Source: Microvirga terricola
GTDB taxonomy: Bacteria; Pseudomonadota; Alphaproteobacteria; Rhizobiales; Beijerinckiaceae
NCBI RefSeq assembly: GCF_011777495.1
Contig: NZ_JAATJS010000003.1
Coordinates: 620,001 to 684,000, forward strand
Direction: 5' to 3'
Length of the DNA stretch: 64,000 bases
Of this stretch, positions 1 through 8,881 are shown one piece after another. The notes beneath the pieces are model-generated. The model was not told the DNA's origin. It saw only the letters and a list, made by a program, of their open reading frames with translations, and searched no databases. The position numbers and the translations under genes are program-made. Each line of letters starts with the position of its first letter. Positions within the stretch are counted from its first letter, which is position 1.

Positions 1-702
1 CACACGGGAAAGTCCCCAGGAGATGGCAACGCACGCGAGAGCCACGAGCACAAGGATTCCCCCGCCTTTGCTTTTGCCTGAGCTGCTGTCTCGGCTCGAG
101 CCGCTCCCGAGGCCGCGAAAGATCAGCTCCCCAACGAACGATAGGATGCCGACGACGAACACCGCGATGATCATCATGCGCACATCGCCGTTGCGGATAT
201 GCGTCAGTTCGTGAGCGAGAACCGCTTCGAGTTCTGCATCGTCGAGCGTATCGAGCAGGCCGCGCGTGATAGTGATGGTGTATTGGTCGGGTCTCACGCC
301 GCTGGCAAAAGCGTTCAGGGCAGGGGTTTCGATGATCCGCAGATGCGGCATGCTCAGGCCGCGCGACAGGCAGAGATTTTCGAGCAGATTGTAGAGCCTC
401 GGATTCGTCGATCGCTCCACATGCGCAGCGCCCGTCACGAGCGCGAGGGCGAAGGTGTTGATGCGAAGGCCGATCCACACCCAGCCGGCTGCCACCGCCG
501 TCGTGAACGGCATCAGCCACAGGCTGTCGATAAAGGCCCGGCGGATCGCCTCCTCATAGCTGCCGAAAGCCTCCTCCGCCCGCAGCAACAGCGCGAGAGC
601 GAAGGCCATGAGGTAAAACAGAAGGACCAGGCCGACGATCAGAAAGGCCGAACGGCGGCGGTTCCGGGCAATCTGCGTATAAAGGCCGAAAGCGGGCAGC
701 AC
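1..702 (-). CDS. M48 family zinc metallopeptidase, C-terminus cut by window edge
   Basis: Membrane-associated peptidase of the M48 (HtpX/Ste24-like) family, which degrades or processes membrane and envelope proteins. The minus frame runs from a GTG at 702 to the window edge (234 residues, no stop). The zinc motif HELTH is at residues 164-168, followed by IRNGDVR. Hydrophobic segments lie at about 20-40 and 60-90, and two more follow the motif. The N-terminus (GLYTQIARNRRRS) looks like the usual start of this subfamily. It begins 4 bp after the lemA stop, so the two are cotranscribed; LemA-M48 pairs are common in bacteria. The third zinc ligand would lie beyond the window. The substrate is unknown. 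Confidence 0.9.
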   Translation of the reverse strand, partial: MLPAFGLYTQIARNRRRSAFLIVGLVLLFYLMAFALALLLRAEEAFGSYEEAIRRAFIDSLWLMPFTTAVAAGWVWIGLRINTFALALVTGAAHVERSTNPRLYNLLENLCLSRGLSMPHLRIIETPALNAFASGVRPDQYTITITRGLLDTLDDAELEAVLAHELTHIRNGDVRMMIIAVFVVGILSFVGELIFRGLGSGSSRDSSSGKSKGGGILVLVALACVAISWGLSRV

Positions 703-706
703 GGCC

Positions 707-1264
707 TTAGAAGGCTACCTTGGGAGGTGCGTCCAGCGTTTGGCGTTGTGCCTCGCCGAGGTCGAAGAACTCCCTCGGAGCAAAGCCCATGGCTCCGGCG
801 AAGAGGACGGCGGGGAAGGACTGGATCGCGGCGTTGTATTCCGCCACGCCGTTGTTGAAGAACCGCCGCGCCGCGGCCAGCTTGTTCTCGATATCCGACA
901 GGTCCATCTGCAATTGCTGGAAATTGGCGCTGGCCTTGAGGTCGGGATAGGCCTCGCCGAGAGCCAGCAGCCGCCCGAGCGCGCCGGAGAGAGCGCCTTC
1001 CGCGGCCGCCTGTTCGGTCGGATTGCGGGCCTGAAGGGCCGCGTTGCGGGTCTGCACCACGGCTTCCAGTGTCCCGCGCTCGTGGGCGGCGTAGCCCTTC
1101 ACGGTTTCAACCAGATTGGGAACAAGATCGTGCCGCTGCTTCAGCTGTACGTCGATATCGGCGAAGGCCTGAGTGACGCGCTGCCGCAGAGTCACGAGGC
1201 CGTTATAGACCCCGATCCCGTAGAGCAGGACGAGGACGACGATGCCAGCAATCACCCATTCCAA
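707..1264 (-). CDS. LemA family protein
   Basis: LemA-family protein of 185 residues. It has one N-terminal membrane helix (about residues 3-22) followed by a long helical domain with the family pattern of [20 protein letters not shown] and [18 protein letters not shown]. The start chosen is TTG at 1264 because a GGAGG lies just upstream and the helix starts directly after it; the open frame continues further upstream without family similarity. LemA proteins are membrane-anchored with the helical domain probably outside the cytoplasm, and their biochemical role is unsettled. The M48 peptidase starts 4 bp downstream. The gene is divergent from gatC. Confidence 0.88.
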   Translation of the reverse strand: MEWVIAGIVVLVLLYGIGVYNGLVTLRQRVTQAFADIDVQLKQRHDLVPNLVETVKGYAAHERGTLEAVVQTRNAALQARNPTEQAAAEGALSGALGRLLALGEAYPDLKASANFQQLQMDLSDIENKLAAARRFFNNGVAEYNAAIQSFPAVLFAGAMGFAPREFFDLGEAQRQTLDAPPKVAF

Positions 1265-1449
1265 AGCCAGACCCTCCAACGATTTTTCGAGACATCGCAC
1301 GGCTTGGCCGTTTGACTCAAGGGCCAAGTTTCCTAGGTCAACCTGTTGGAGGGGGGATCGCCACGTCGCGTCCGACACATCCGACATTGCCCCCCTGGGC
1401 GGCCGGGTGTTATAGCCCGCCAGACAGCATTCAAAGGGTTTGGCCATTC

Positions 1450-1737
1450 ATGTCGGTCGATCAGAAGACGGTTCGGCGCATTGCGCATCTGGCGCGTATT
1501 GCCGTGACGGACGAGGAGGTGCCGCACCTCCAGGGCGAGCTTAACGCCATTCTTTCCTTCGTGGAGCAACTCAACGAGGTGAATGTGGACGGCGTGGAGC
1601 CCATGACCTCCGTGACGCCCATGACCATGAAGAAGCGCCAGGATGGCGTGACCGACGGCGGCTACGCGAACAAGGTCGTCCAAAACGCCCCCTCGACGGA
1701 AGATAGCTTCTTCCTCGTGCCCAAGGTGATCGAGTAG
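1450..1737 (+). CDS. gatC: Asp-tRNA(Asn)/Glu-tRNA(Gln) amidotransferase subunit C
   Basis: Small subunit of the GatCAB amidotransferase, which converts misacylated Asp-tRNA(Asn) or Glu-tRNA(Gln) to the amide form using glutamine and ATP. It has 95 residues, the normal length. The N-terminal family pattern ([17 protein letters not shown]) and the mid motif ([17 protein letters not shown]) are clear. GatC wraps around and stabilises the GatA-GatB interface. gatA follows after about 90 bp. gatB lies about 3.4 kb further on, so the three subunits are not in one operon here. Confidence 0.97.
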   Translation: MSVDQKTVRRIAHLARIAVTDEEVPHLQGELNAILSFVEQLNEVNVDGVEPMTSVTPMTMKKRQDGVTDGGYANKVVQNAPSTEDSFFLVPKVIE

Positions 1738-1830
1738 GCCTTAGAGCCCCTTTGACCCGTCCCGGAGCGATCCGGGGATCGCCTGAGATTTGAGGGCGTC
1801 GAAGCGACGCCAATTGAGAGATCAAGTCCC

Positions 1831-3345
1831 GTGACCGAACTGACCCATCTCACCATTGCCGAAGCCCGCGACGGATTGAAGGCCAAGAGCTTCTCCGCAA
1901 CGGAACTGGCCAAGGCCCACATCGCCGCCGTCGAGAAGGCGAGGGCGCTCAACGCCTATGTGCTCGAGACGCCGGAGCACGCGCTTTCCATGGCCAAGGC
2001 TTCTGACGAGAAGATCGCCAAGGGCGAGGCACGGGCGCTGGAAGGCATTCCGCTCGGCATCAAGGATCTGTTCTGCACCGAGGGCGTCGTTTCGACCGCG
2101 GGCTCGAAGATTTTGGGCAATTTCAACCCGCCCTACGAATCCACTGTCACCAAAAACCTCTGGAATGACGGCGCGGTGATGCTCGGCAAGCTCAACATGG
2201 ACGAGTTCGCCATGGGCTCCTCCAACGAGACCAGCGCCTTCGGCCCCGTGGTGTCGCCCTGGCGACGCGAGGGCTCGAATGTGAGCGCGGGCGCATCCGG
2301 TGCGATCGAGGGCACACATCTCGTGCCCGGCGGCTCGTCGGGCGGTTCGGCGGCGGCGGTGGCGGCGCATCTCTGCCTCGGCGCAACCGCGACCGATACC
2401 GGCGGCTCGATCCGCCAGCCGGCGGCGTTCACCGGCACGGTCGGTATCAAGCCGACCTATGGCCGCGTGTCCCGCTGGGGCACGGTGGCTTTCGCGTCGT
2501 CGCTCGATCAGGCCGGACCGATCACCCGCACGGTGCGCGATGCTGCGATCATGCTGCGCTCCATGTCCGGGCCGGATGCCAAGGACACCACTTGCGTCGA
2601 TCTGCCGGTGCCGGATTACGAGGCTGCCGTCACGCGCGGCGTGAAGGGCCTGAAGATCGGCATTCCGAAGGAATACCGTGTCGACGGCATGTCGCCGGAG
2701 ATCGATGCCCTCTGGGCCAAGGGCGTCGAGTGGCTGCGTCAGGCGGGCGCCGAAATCGTCGAAGTTTCGTTGCCGCACACCAAGTATGCGCTGCCCGCCT
2801 ACTACATCGTGGCGCCAGCAGAAGCCTCCTCGAACCTCGCCCGTTATGACGGCGTGCGCTATGGCCTGCGCGTTCCGGGCAAGGACATCGTCGACATGTA
2901 CGAGAAGACCCGCGCCGCCGGTTTCGGCCGCGAGGTCAAGCGCCGCATCATGATCGGCACCTATGTGCTCTCGGCCGGCTATTACGATGCCTACTACGTC
3001 CGCGCGCAGAAAATCCGCACGCTGATCAAGCAGGACTTTGAGAAGGTCTATGCGTCCGGTGTCCACGCCATCCTCACCCCCGCGACCCCGTCGGCGGCCT
3101 TCGGCATCGGCGAGAAAGGTTCGGGCGATCCGGTCGAGATGTATCTGAACGACATCTTCACCGTGACCGTGAACATGGCGGGCCTGCCGGGCATCGCCGT
3201 TCCGGCGGGTCTCGACTCACAGGGGCTGCCGCTTGGGCTCCAGCTCATCGGCCGCGCCTTCGACGAAGAGACCCTTTTTGCCGTCGGTCAGGTGATCGAG
3301 GACGCAGCGGGCCGCATCAAGCTGCCGCAGCCCTGGTGGGCTTAA
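1831..3345 (+). CDS. gatA: Asp-tRNA(Asn)/Glu-tRNA(Gln) amidotransferase subunit A, with an insertion
   Basis: Glutaminase subunit of GatCAB: it releases ammonia from glutamine and channels it to GatB. It has 504 residues and starts at GTG 1831. The amidase-signature triad is visible: Lys78 ([10 protein letters not shown]), cis-Ser169 (PGGSSGGS) and nucleophile Ser193 ([11 protein letters not shown]). Between the conserved SPWRREGSN (about 142-150) and [10 protein letters not shown] (from 164) there is an Ala/Gly-rich stretch not expected in the family (see findings). Otherwise the protein looks complete and active. It is expressed together with gatC just upstream. Confidence 0.97.
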   Translation: MTELTHLTIAEARDGLKAKSFSATELAKAHIAAVEKARALNAYVLETPEHALSMAKASDEKIAKGEARALEGIPLGIKDLFCTEGVVSTAGSKILGNFNPPYESTVTKNLWNDGAVMLGKLNMDEFAMGSSNETSAFGPVVSPWRREGSNVSAGASGAIEGTHLVPGGSSGGSAAAVAAHLCLGATATDTGGSIRQPAAFTGTVGIKPTYGRVSRWGTVAFASSLDQAGPITRTVRDAAIMLRSMSGPDAKDTTCVDLPVPDYEAAVTRGVKGLKIGIPKEYRVDGMSPEIDALWAKGVEWLRQAGAEIVEVSLPHTKYALPAYYIVAPAEASSNLARYDGVRYGLRVPGKDIVDMYEKTRAAGFGREVKRRIMIGTYVLSAGYYDAYYVRAQKIRTLIKQDFEKVYASGVHAILTPATPSAAFGIGEKGSGDPVEMYLNDIFTVTVNMAGLPGIAVPAGLDSQGLPLGLQLIGRAFDEETLFAVGQVIEDAAGRIKLPQPWWA

Positions 3346-3351
3346 AAAGCG

Positions 3352-3645
3352 GTGGCGCCTCCCGTCATCCCGCTCTCGGTCTGGCTCCTCGGAGCCTTCG
3401 ACCCGGTGCTGATCGTGATTGCTGTCTGGCTCGGCTGGAAGGCCGATCAGATCGGCAAGGTGTTCATCGCCGCCATCGCCGCGCTGGCGGTGTCGGTCAT
3501 CACCTCTTGGCTGATCCACAGCATCGGTCTGCCGTGGATCGCTCCCATCGGTCAGGACGCGCCGACGCTTCTACCGATCCGCTCAGTGGCGGCGGTGGTC
3601 TGGGCCTTGGTCGGGTATTTCGCCCGGCGATGGTCCAAGCGATGA
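3352..3645 (+). CDS. small integral membrane protein, unknown function
   Basis: A 97-residue hydrophobic protein starting at GTG 3352, 6 bp after the gatA stop and therefore probably translated from the same transcript. Three membrane segments are apparent at about residues 7-27, 35-57 and 72-92, and it ends in a basic tail (RRWSKR). I recognise no enzymatic motif and cannot assign a family. It converges with the next gene on the minus strand, with only about 9 bp between them. Confidence 0.7.
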   Translation: MAPPVIPLSVWLLGAFDPVLIVIAVWLGWKADQIGKVFIAAIAALAVSVITSWLIHSIGLPWIAPIGQDAPTLLPIRSVAAVVWALVGYFARRWSKR

Positions 3646-3654
3646 GGCGAGGGC

Positions 3655-4164
3655 TCAGGCCGTCACGTGGCCGAGTCCCAGGATGTTCGCGATTTCATCC
3701 AACGTGGTCTTCTCGGCGTCGCTGACGGCGACGCCGCCGATGCCGAGAAAGCCGCCCTCCGTGCTCGCCTCGGCGGTCTTTTGAGCGACGGTCAACAGCC
3801 ATCTCTTGAAGGCCGGTGCGTCATCCGGTGCTTTCTGGTCGAGGATTTCCGCGACGGCCTGAAGCTCGCTTTCCGCCTTCGCTTTCGCATCGGGAAGTGT
3901 GCTCCCTTTGAAGCGTTCCTGAAACGCGTTCTTGATGGCGTCTCGCGTCGCGGGGTCGGCAATGTCGTCGGCGACCGCTTTCACGAGCGGGTTGGCGCTC
4001 TCGTCATGCTGCGCTTCCAGCACCGCCCATCCGCCCGCCATGGATTCCTTCAAAAGACCCCAGATGCCGCTGGGTTCTGCGGCGGTGATCGCGATGCCCG
4101 CGACCATGGGGCTGCCTGCCACGTGCGCCCATTCCTCAGGCGTGAAATTGGCTTTCGTGGACAT
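3655..4164 (-). CDS. conserved hypothetical protein, helical and soluble
   Basis: A 169-residue predicted cytoplasmic protein with no signal peptide or membrane segment. Its composition (many Ala, Glu and Lys) suggests mainly helix. It opens with MSTKANFTPEEWAHVAGSP and carries a glycine-rich stretch, GGFLGIGGVAVS, near residues 138-150. Proteins with this layout occur in other Hyphomicrobiales to my recollection, but I know no function. The upstream gene on the same strand is the ArsR-type regulator (start 4919), whose stop is about 50 bp away, so the two could be cotranscribed. Confidence 0.75.
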   Translation of the reverse strand: MSTKANFTPEEWAHVAGSPMVAGIAITAAEPSGIWGLLKESMAGGWAVLEAQHDESANPLVKAVADDIADPATRDAIKNAFQERFKGSTLPDAKAKAESELQAVAEILDQKAPDDAPAFKRWLLTVAQKTAEASTEGGFLGIGGVAVSDAEKTTLDEIANILGLGHVTA

Positions 4165-4214
4165 GTCGAAAGCTCCTCGATGCGATCAAGATTTCCTCCT
4201 GGGCGAACCGGTCG

Positions 4215-4919
4215 CTAGGAGCTTTGTTCCGTAATACCGAAAAACTCTTCAAGACCGCTTTTGCCGGTGGGCGTGACGGCAAGCGCCCGGCTGTCCTTGA
4301 TGCGCTCCACCCAACCTAATTCGAACATCCGCGCACAGAGCGCCGCGCCGAGACGTCCGGCGAGGTGAGGGCGGCGCTCGCTCCAGTCGAGGCAGGTGCG
4401 GCAGAGTGCGCGGTGGTGGCCACGTCGCTCTTGGAGATCTATGCCGAGATCGCACAGGAAGCGTTGGCCCTCGTTCGTCACCGCGCCTGCGCTCTCCGAC
4501 AACACGATGTAATTCTTCTCCGTCAGCGCATCCGCGACGGCGATGCCGAGACGGCCAGCGAGATGATCGTAGCAGGTGCGGGCGTTGCGCAGGGCCTCGT
4601 CCTTGGGACCAAGCGGGCGATGGCGCTTGGGGCCAAAGGAGGCGACCGACATCAGTGCCTCGATAGCCTGCGCCACTTCCGGCGAAGCTAGCCTGTAATA
4701 GCGATGGCGGCCCTGTCGCGTCATCGCGATCAGGTTCGCTTCGCTCAGCTTGGCGAGATGTCCACTCGTCGTTTGCGGACTGACGCCGCTGTGCCAGGCG
4801 AGTTCGCTCGCAGTGAGCGCCCGTCCGTCCATGAGGGCGGAGAGAATGTTCGCGCGGGCGACATCGCCGATCAGGGCGGCGATTTCCGCGAGCGTGTTGC
4901 CTGAAACCATGGATGCCAT
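4215..4919 (-). CDS. ArsR-family winged-helix transcriptional regulator
   Basis: A 234-residue regulator. The N-terminal winged helix-turn-helix (about residues 5-85) has the ArsR pattern, with MDGRALTASELAWHSGVSPQTTSGHLAKLSEANLI as helices 2-4 and RQGRHRYYRLA as the wing. The C-terminal half is a longer domain than in minimal ArsR proteins. It holds two cysteines in the context CRTCLDWSERRPH, a possible metal or redox site, though this is inference. The start chosen is ATG 4919 (MASMVSG). It is divergent from the EamA transporter at 5048, and a perfect 8-bp inverted repeat lies between the two genes. It probably represses itself and perhaps the transporter. Confidence 0.88.
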   Translation of the reverse strand: MASMVSGNTLAEIAALIGDVARANILSALMDGRALTASELAWHSGVSPQTTSGHLAKLSEANLIAMTRQGRHRYYRLASPEVAQAIEALMSVASFGPKRHRPLGPKDEALRNARTCYDHLAGRLGIAVADALTEKNYIVLSESAGAVTNEGQRFLCDLGIDLQERRGHHRALCRTCLDWSERRPHLAGRLGAALCARMFELGWVERIKDSRALAVTPTGKSGLEEFFGITEQSS

Positions 4920-4939
4920 GGACTGATCATAGGCCTTAT

Positions 4940-4966
4940 AAACGTCCGGGTCAGCACAGGACGTTT
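4940..4966. promoter_or_regulatory. candidate operator: 8-bp inverted repeat upstream of the ArsR gene
   Basis: Perfect inverted repeat AAACGTCC (4940-4947) and GGACGTTT (4959-4966), separated by 11 bp. It sits 21 bp upstream of the regulator start codon and about 80 bp upstream of the EamA gene. The centre-to-centre spacing of the arms is 19 bp, roughly two helical turns, as for a dimeric winged-helix repressor. Assignment to the neighbouring ArsR protein is inference from position. Confidence 0.5.
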
Positions 4967-5047
4967 CGGCCGTCGCCGAAGCGTTCCAAGAGGACTTGCG
5001 CCGAGCGCCATGACACTGTGCTCGCATCACCCCGAAACGAACGGAAA

Positions 5048-5977
5048 ATGTCCATGGCTCCCGATTCATCGAAGACGCCGCGCTATGCCGTCGAACTGGC
5101 GCTGCTGGCGGCGCTCGCGACCCTTTGGGGCGCGTCCTACACCTTCATCAAGCTCGGTATCGAGACGATCCCGCCCGTCACGCTCATTGCCGGGCGCACC
5201 ATTATCGCGGGCGCGGTACTGCTGGTCATCCTGCGTCTGCGCGGCATCACGCTTCCGCGCGATGCGGCGAGTTGGCGAAACTTCGCCATTCAGGCCTGTC
5301 TCAACAGCGTCATCCCCTTCACGCTCATCGCCTGGGCGGAAAAGTCGGTCGATGCGGGGCTTGCGGTGATCCTGAACTCCATGACCCCGGTCTTCACCTT
5401 CCTCATCACCCTCGTCTGGTCCCGCCACGAGCCCACGACCTTTCGCAAGATGGCGGGGGTGTTGATCGGCCTTTCGGGAACCTGCGTCATCGTCGGCGCG
5501 CAGGCCTTCACGCATATCGGGCAGGAGTTGGTGTCCCAGCTCGCCGTAGTGCTGGCGACGGTCTGCTATGCCGGGGCGGCAATCTTTGGACGCAACTTCA
5601 AGGACCTCGATCCCATGGCCCCGGCGGCGGGCTCGCTTGTCGCTGGAGCGGCCATGCTGATCCCGGTCAGCCTCATCGTCGACCGGCCCTGGACGCTGTC
5701 GCCCTCGGCCTCGTCGATCATGGCGCTGGCCGGCCTTGCGGTGTTCTCCACCTCAATCGCCTTCGCTATCTATTTCAGGCTCATCAGGACGCTCGGCTCA
5801 GTCGGGACGACCGCGCAGGCCTATCTCCGCGCGCCCATCGGCGTGGCGATTGGAGCTTATTTCCTCGGCGAGCGGCTGAGTTCCTCGGCCTGGATCGGCC
5901 TTGCCTGCATCTTGGTCGGCGTGGCGCTGATGACGATTCCGCGAAGGGAGAAGGCACCGGTTCCGAAATTGGCGTGA
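5048..5977 (+). CDS. EamA/DMT-superfamily transporter (drug/metabolite exporter type)
   Basis: Inner-membrane protein of 309 residues with ten predicted membrane helices in two homologous halves, typical of the EamA (DUF6) fold. The first half begins with LLAALATLWGASYTFIKLGIETIPP, the second with QLAVVLATVCYAGAAIFGRNF. The substrate is unknown; the family includes amino acid and metabolite exporters. The start is ATG 5048, with an alternative ATG at 5054. It is divergent from the ArsR-type regulator, which suggests regulation by it. A strong hairpin follows the gene at 6011-6037. Confidence 0.88.
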   Translation: MSMAPDSSKTPRYAVELALLAALATLWGASYTFIKLGIETIPPVTLIAGRTIIAGAVLLVILRLRGITLPRDAASWRNFAIQACLNSVIPFTLIAWAEKSVDAGLAVILNSMTPVFTFLITLVWSRHEPTTFRKMAGVLIGLSGTCVIVGAQAFTHIGQELVSQLAVVLATVCYAGAAIFGRNFKDLDPMAPAAGSLVAGAAMLIPVSLIVDRPWTLSPSASSIMALAGLAVFSTSIAFAIYFRLIRTLGSVGTTAQAYLRAPIGVAIGAYFLGERLSSSAWIGLACILVGVALMTIPRREKAPVPKLA

Positions 5978-6010
5978 CTTGGGAGCGGCGTCAGGCTGCA
6001 ACATAAGAAA

Positions 6011-6045
6011 AAGGGCCGTGGCAATGCCGCGGCCCTTCGCGTTTT
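6011..6045 (+). terminator. rho-independent terminator after the EamA gene
   Basis: A 12-bp stem with one G-U pair (AAGGGCCGTGGC and GCCGCGGCCCTT) and a short loop at 6011-6037, followed by CGCGTTTTC. It lies 33 bp after the transporter stop. Confidence 0.7.
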
Positions 6046-6140
6046 CAAATGTGCTGTCCGATCAGACGAACGGAAGTCGTCGGCGGCAAATTGGGTCTTC
6101 GTCGTCCACATGTGTGGGCGCGCTGGGTGGCGCCCTAAGA

Positions 6141-6167
6141 CGTTGCGCCTCATGCGGAGGCGCAACG
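6141..6167 (-). terminator. perfect 11-bp hairpin, probably the terminator of the minus-strand gene at 6208
   Basis: Stem CGTTGCGCCTC (6141-6151) and GAGGCGCAACG (6157-6167) with a 5-nt loop. It lies 40 bp downstream of the stop of the small membrane protein gene read on the minus strand. The following bases on that strand are only weakly T-rich, so it may act as an imperfect terminator or as an mRNA 3'-end structure. Confidence 0.5.
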
Positions 6168-6207
6168 AGAGGACCTGACTTTCGCCAGGCCCTCAAAGAG
6201 ATCGCTT

Positions 6208-6495
6208 CTATTGATTGGGAGTGGTCGGGTTGCCGGTGTTGGGCGACATGGGGGTCGCGGGCGCTGACGTCGGCGGCTCCGGAGCCGTGCGCGGTTCGGT
6301 CTGCGTCGGTGTGCTGCCCGTCGTCGTCGGTTCGCGGTTGCCGCCGCTATAGAAAAGGAAGGCCAGCAGACCAAGGGCGACAACAAGACCGGCGATCAGA
6401 TAAGCAAGAGTGTTGGAGCCTCGCGTTTCCGTCTCATAAAGATCAGCATCGCGGTTGTAGAGATTAGGTTCCCGATCCATAGGATCCATAGCCAT
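6208..6495 (-). CDS. small single-pass membrane protein with Pro/Thr-rich tail
   Basis: A 95-residue protein. The N-terminal 27 residues are charged and hydrophilic (MAMDPMDREPNLYNRD...). One membrane helix lies at about residues 29-50 (LAYLIAGLVVALGLLAFLFY), followed by a low-complexity Pro/Thr tail, probably periplasmic. A second in-frame ATG (MDPMDRE) is also possible. No enzymatic motif is present and the function is unknown. It stands alone on the minus strand between the EamA and gatB genes. Confidence 0.68.
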   Translation of the reverse strand: MAMDPMDREPNLYNRDADLYETETRGSNTLAYLIAGLVVALGLLAFLFYSGGNREPTTTGSTPTQTEPRTAPEPPTSAPATPMSPNTGNPTTPNQ

Positions 6496-6716
6496 TGTCT
6501 ACTCCTTGCCCGTTTTGTAGGTGTGTCAACGCTCAAGGGGAGATGCGGTTTCATTCCGGCTTGGCCATGAACTTGAAAGATCATAAGAATATCATCGTTT
6601 ATCTTGACGCTGGCGAGGCTGTTCTGGGCGGGTGTTCGGATTGAAAGGGGTTGACCCGGACGGGTGGAGGCTCTTACTCCGGGCATGAAACGTTGAGAGA
6701 TGAAGGCGCGAAGGTC

Positions 6717-8192
6717 ATGAACGCTCCGGTCAATCCGAAGAAACTCATCAAGGGCGCGACAGGCGATTGGGAAGTCATCGTCGGCATGGAGATCCATGCC
6801 CAGGTGACGAGCCAGGCGAAGCTGTTTTCCGGTGCCTCGACGGCTTTCGGCGGCGACCCCAACAGCCACGTCTCGCTTGTCGATGCGGCCATGCCCGGCA
6901 TGCTGCCCGTGATCAACGAGGAATGCGTGCGTCAGGCCATCCGTACGGGTCTCGGGCTGAAGGCTGAGATCAACCTGAAGAGCACCTTCGACCGCAAGAA
7001 TTATTTCTATCCGGATCTGCCCCAGGGCTACCAGATCAGCCAGTACAAGAGCCCCATCGTGGGCGAGGGCGAGGTCATCGTTGACGTCCCGGAAAGCGGT
7101 GAGACGATCACGGTGCGCATCGAGCGCCTGCACCTCGAGCAGGATGCGGGCAAGTCGATCCACGACCTGCACCCGACCATGAGCTTCGTCGATCTCAATC
7201 GCTCTGGCGTGGCGCTGATGGAAATCGTGTCGAAGCCGGACATCCGCTCGTCGGACGAGGCGCGCGCTTATGTGACCAAGCTGCGCACGATCCTGCGCTA
7301 TCTCGGCACCTGCGACGGCGACATGGACAAGGGCAACCTGCGCGCGGACGTGAACGTCTCAGTGCGCCGTCCCGGCGAGCCGTTGGGCACGCGCTGCGAA
7401 ATCAAGAACGTCAACTCCATCCGCTTCATCGGCCAAGCCATCGAGGTCGAGGCGCGCCGCCAGATCGGCATTCTGGAAGATGGTGGCACCATCGACCAGG
7501 AAACCCGCCTCTTCGATCCCGGCAAGGGCGAGACACGCTCCATGCGCTCGAAGGAAGAAGCGCACGACTACCGCTACTTCCCCGATCCGGACCTGCTGCC
7601 GCTCGAATTCGACCAGGCTTATGTGGACGATCTCGCGCAGCACCTGCCGGAACTGCCGGACGCCAAGAAGGCGCGTTTCATGGGCGATTATGGCCTCTCG
7701 GCCTACGACGCGAGCGTGTTGGTGGCCGAGCGCGCCTCCGCCGATTATTTCGAGGAAGCCACCAAGGGCCGCGACGGCAAGGCCGCCGCGAACTGGATCA
7801 TCAACGAACTGTTCGGACGCCTGAACAAGGAAGGCAAGGACATCTCCTCCTCGCCGGTTTCCGCCGCGCAGATCGGCGCGATCATCGACCTGATCGGCGA
7901 GAACGTGATCTCCGGCAAGATCGCCAAGGACCTGTTCGAGATCGTCTTCACCGAAGGCGGCGACCCGCGTCAGATCGTCGAAGCGCGCGGCATGAAGCAG
8001 GTCACCGATACCGGCGCCATCGAAAAGGCCATCGACGAAGTGATTGCCTCCAACCCGGACAAGGTGGAGCAGGCGAAGGCGAAGCCGACGCTACTCGGCT
8101 GGTTCGTCGGCCAGGTCATGAAACAGACCGGCGGCAAGGCGAACCCGCAAGCCGTGAACGAGCTTCTGAAGTCGAAGCTCGGCATCGAGTGA
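6717..8192 (+). CDS. gatB: Asp-tRNA(Asn)/Glu-tRNA(Gln) amidotransferase subunit B
   Basis: Kinase and transamidase subunit of GatCAB: it phosphorylates the misacylated amino acid on the tRNA and amidates it with ammonia from GatA. It has 491 residues. The catalytic cradle domain is marked by [13 protein letters not shown] (about 19-31) and [16 protein letters not shown] (about 92-107). The C-terminal YqeY/tail domain runs from about 345 and ends [15 protein letters not shown]. The start is placed at ATG 6717 because the family similarity begins just after it; the frame is open further upstream. It is followed by a clear terminator. It is separated from gatCA by about 3.4 kb of unrelated genes. 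Confidence 0.97.
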   Translation: MNAPVNPKKLIKGATGDWEVIVGMEIHAQVTSQAKLFSGASTAFGGDPNSHVSLVDAAMPGMLPVINEECVRQAIRTGLGLKAEINLKSTFDRKNYFYPDLPQGYQISQYKSPIVGEGEVIVDVPESGETITVRIERLHLEQDAGKSIHDLHPTMSFVDLNRSGVALMEIVSKPDIRSSDEARAYVTKLRTILRYLGTCDGDMDKGNLRADVNVSVRRPGEPLGTRCEIKNVNSIRFIGQAIEVEARRQIGILEDGGTIDQETRLFDPGKGETRSMRSKEEAHDYRYFPDPDLLPLEFDQAYVDDLAQHLPELPDAKKARFMGDYGLSAYDASVLVAERASADYFEEATKGRDGKAAANWIINELFGRLNKEGKDISSSPVSAAQIGAIIDLIGENVISGKIAKDLFEIVFTEGGDPRQIVEARGMKQVTDTGAIEKAIDEVIASNPDKVEQAKAKPTLLGWFVGQVMKQTGGKANPQAVNELLKSKLGIE

Positions 8193-8200
8193 TTGAAACG

Positions 8201-8230
8201 GCCCGGTGATGACATCGCCGGGCTTTTTCT
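8201..8230 (+). terminator. rho-independent terminator after gatB
   Basis: Stem GCCCGGTGAT and ATCGCCGGGC (one T-G pair) with a 3-nt loop, followed immediately by TTTTTCTTTT. It lies 8 bp after the gatB stop, between gatB and the next start at 8249. Confidence 0.88.
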
Positions 8231-8248
8231 TTTCGGGCATGTGAAATC

Positions 8249-8881
8249 ATGACCGCGCAGCAGCCCAATCCCTTCGCGCCGCACTGGCTGATCCGCGACA
8301 TCGTCATCGGATCGCATATTCCAGCCGCGGGGCCGGGCAATTTGCTGTTCATCGGCGATTCCATCGTCGAGGGTTTTTACTGGAACCGCGTGGCCGCGCT
8401 GCCGGTCGTCAATGCGGGCTATTCAGGCATATGGACCGAGGCGCTGGAGCCGAAGGTGCCGCGCCTCGTGGAAGCAGCGAAGCCGCGTATCGTCGCGCTG
8501 CTCGTCGGCACCAACGATGCCAAGAAGGGACAGACCGAAAGCGGCCTCGATGCGGTTATCGACGTCTTTTCGCGCACGGTGCGCCAGGCTGTGAGTGCGG
8601 GCGCGCCGGTCATCGTCGTCACGCCGCCGCCGGTCGAGACAAGTAAGCGCCTTACAAACTTCTATTCGGTCGAGGCCATGAGCCTCCTCAGCCGCCGCAT
8701 TATGAGTATCGCGGAGGGCGAGGGAGTGCATGTCGTGGACATGCACGGCGCCTTTGCAGCCGAGAACGGCGATGCGAAGGCGGGCGTGACGACCGATGGC
8801 GTCCACCTGTCGGCCCAGGCCTATCGCGCCATGCACGATATGCTGGAGCGCAAGATTGCACATCTCACGGATCGCACCTGA
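8249..8881 (+). CDS. SGNH/GDSL-type hydrolase
   Basis: Predicted esterase or lipase-type hydrolase of 210 residues with the SGNH blocks: block I FIGDSIVEG (nucleophile Ser, about residue 38), block III VGTND (Asn, about 88-90) and block V DGVHL (Asp and His, about 178-181). No signal peptide is apparent, so it is probably cytoplasmic. A conserved Gly at block II is in NAGYSG. The substrate cannot be inferred; relatives act on acylated carbohydrates, lipids or thioesters. It follows the gatB terminator and has no obvious partner gene downstream. Confidence 0.88.
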   Translation: MTAQQPNPFAPHWLIRDIVIGSHIPAAGPGNLLFIGDSIVEGFYWNRVAALPVVNAGYSGIWTEALEPKVPRLVEAAKPRIVALLVGTNDAKKGQTESGLDAVIDVFSRTVRQAVSAGAPVIVVTPPPVETSKRLTNFYSVEAMSLLSRRIMSIAEGEGVHVVDMHGAFAAENGDAKAGVTTDGVHLSAQAYRAMHDMLERKIAHLTDRT

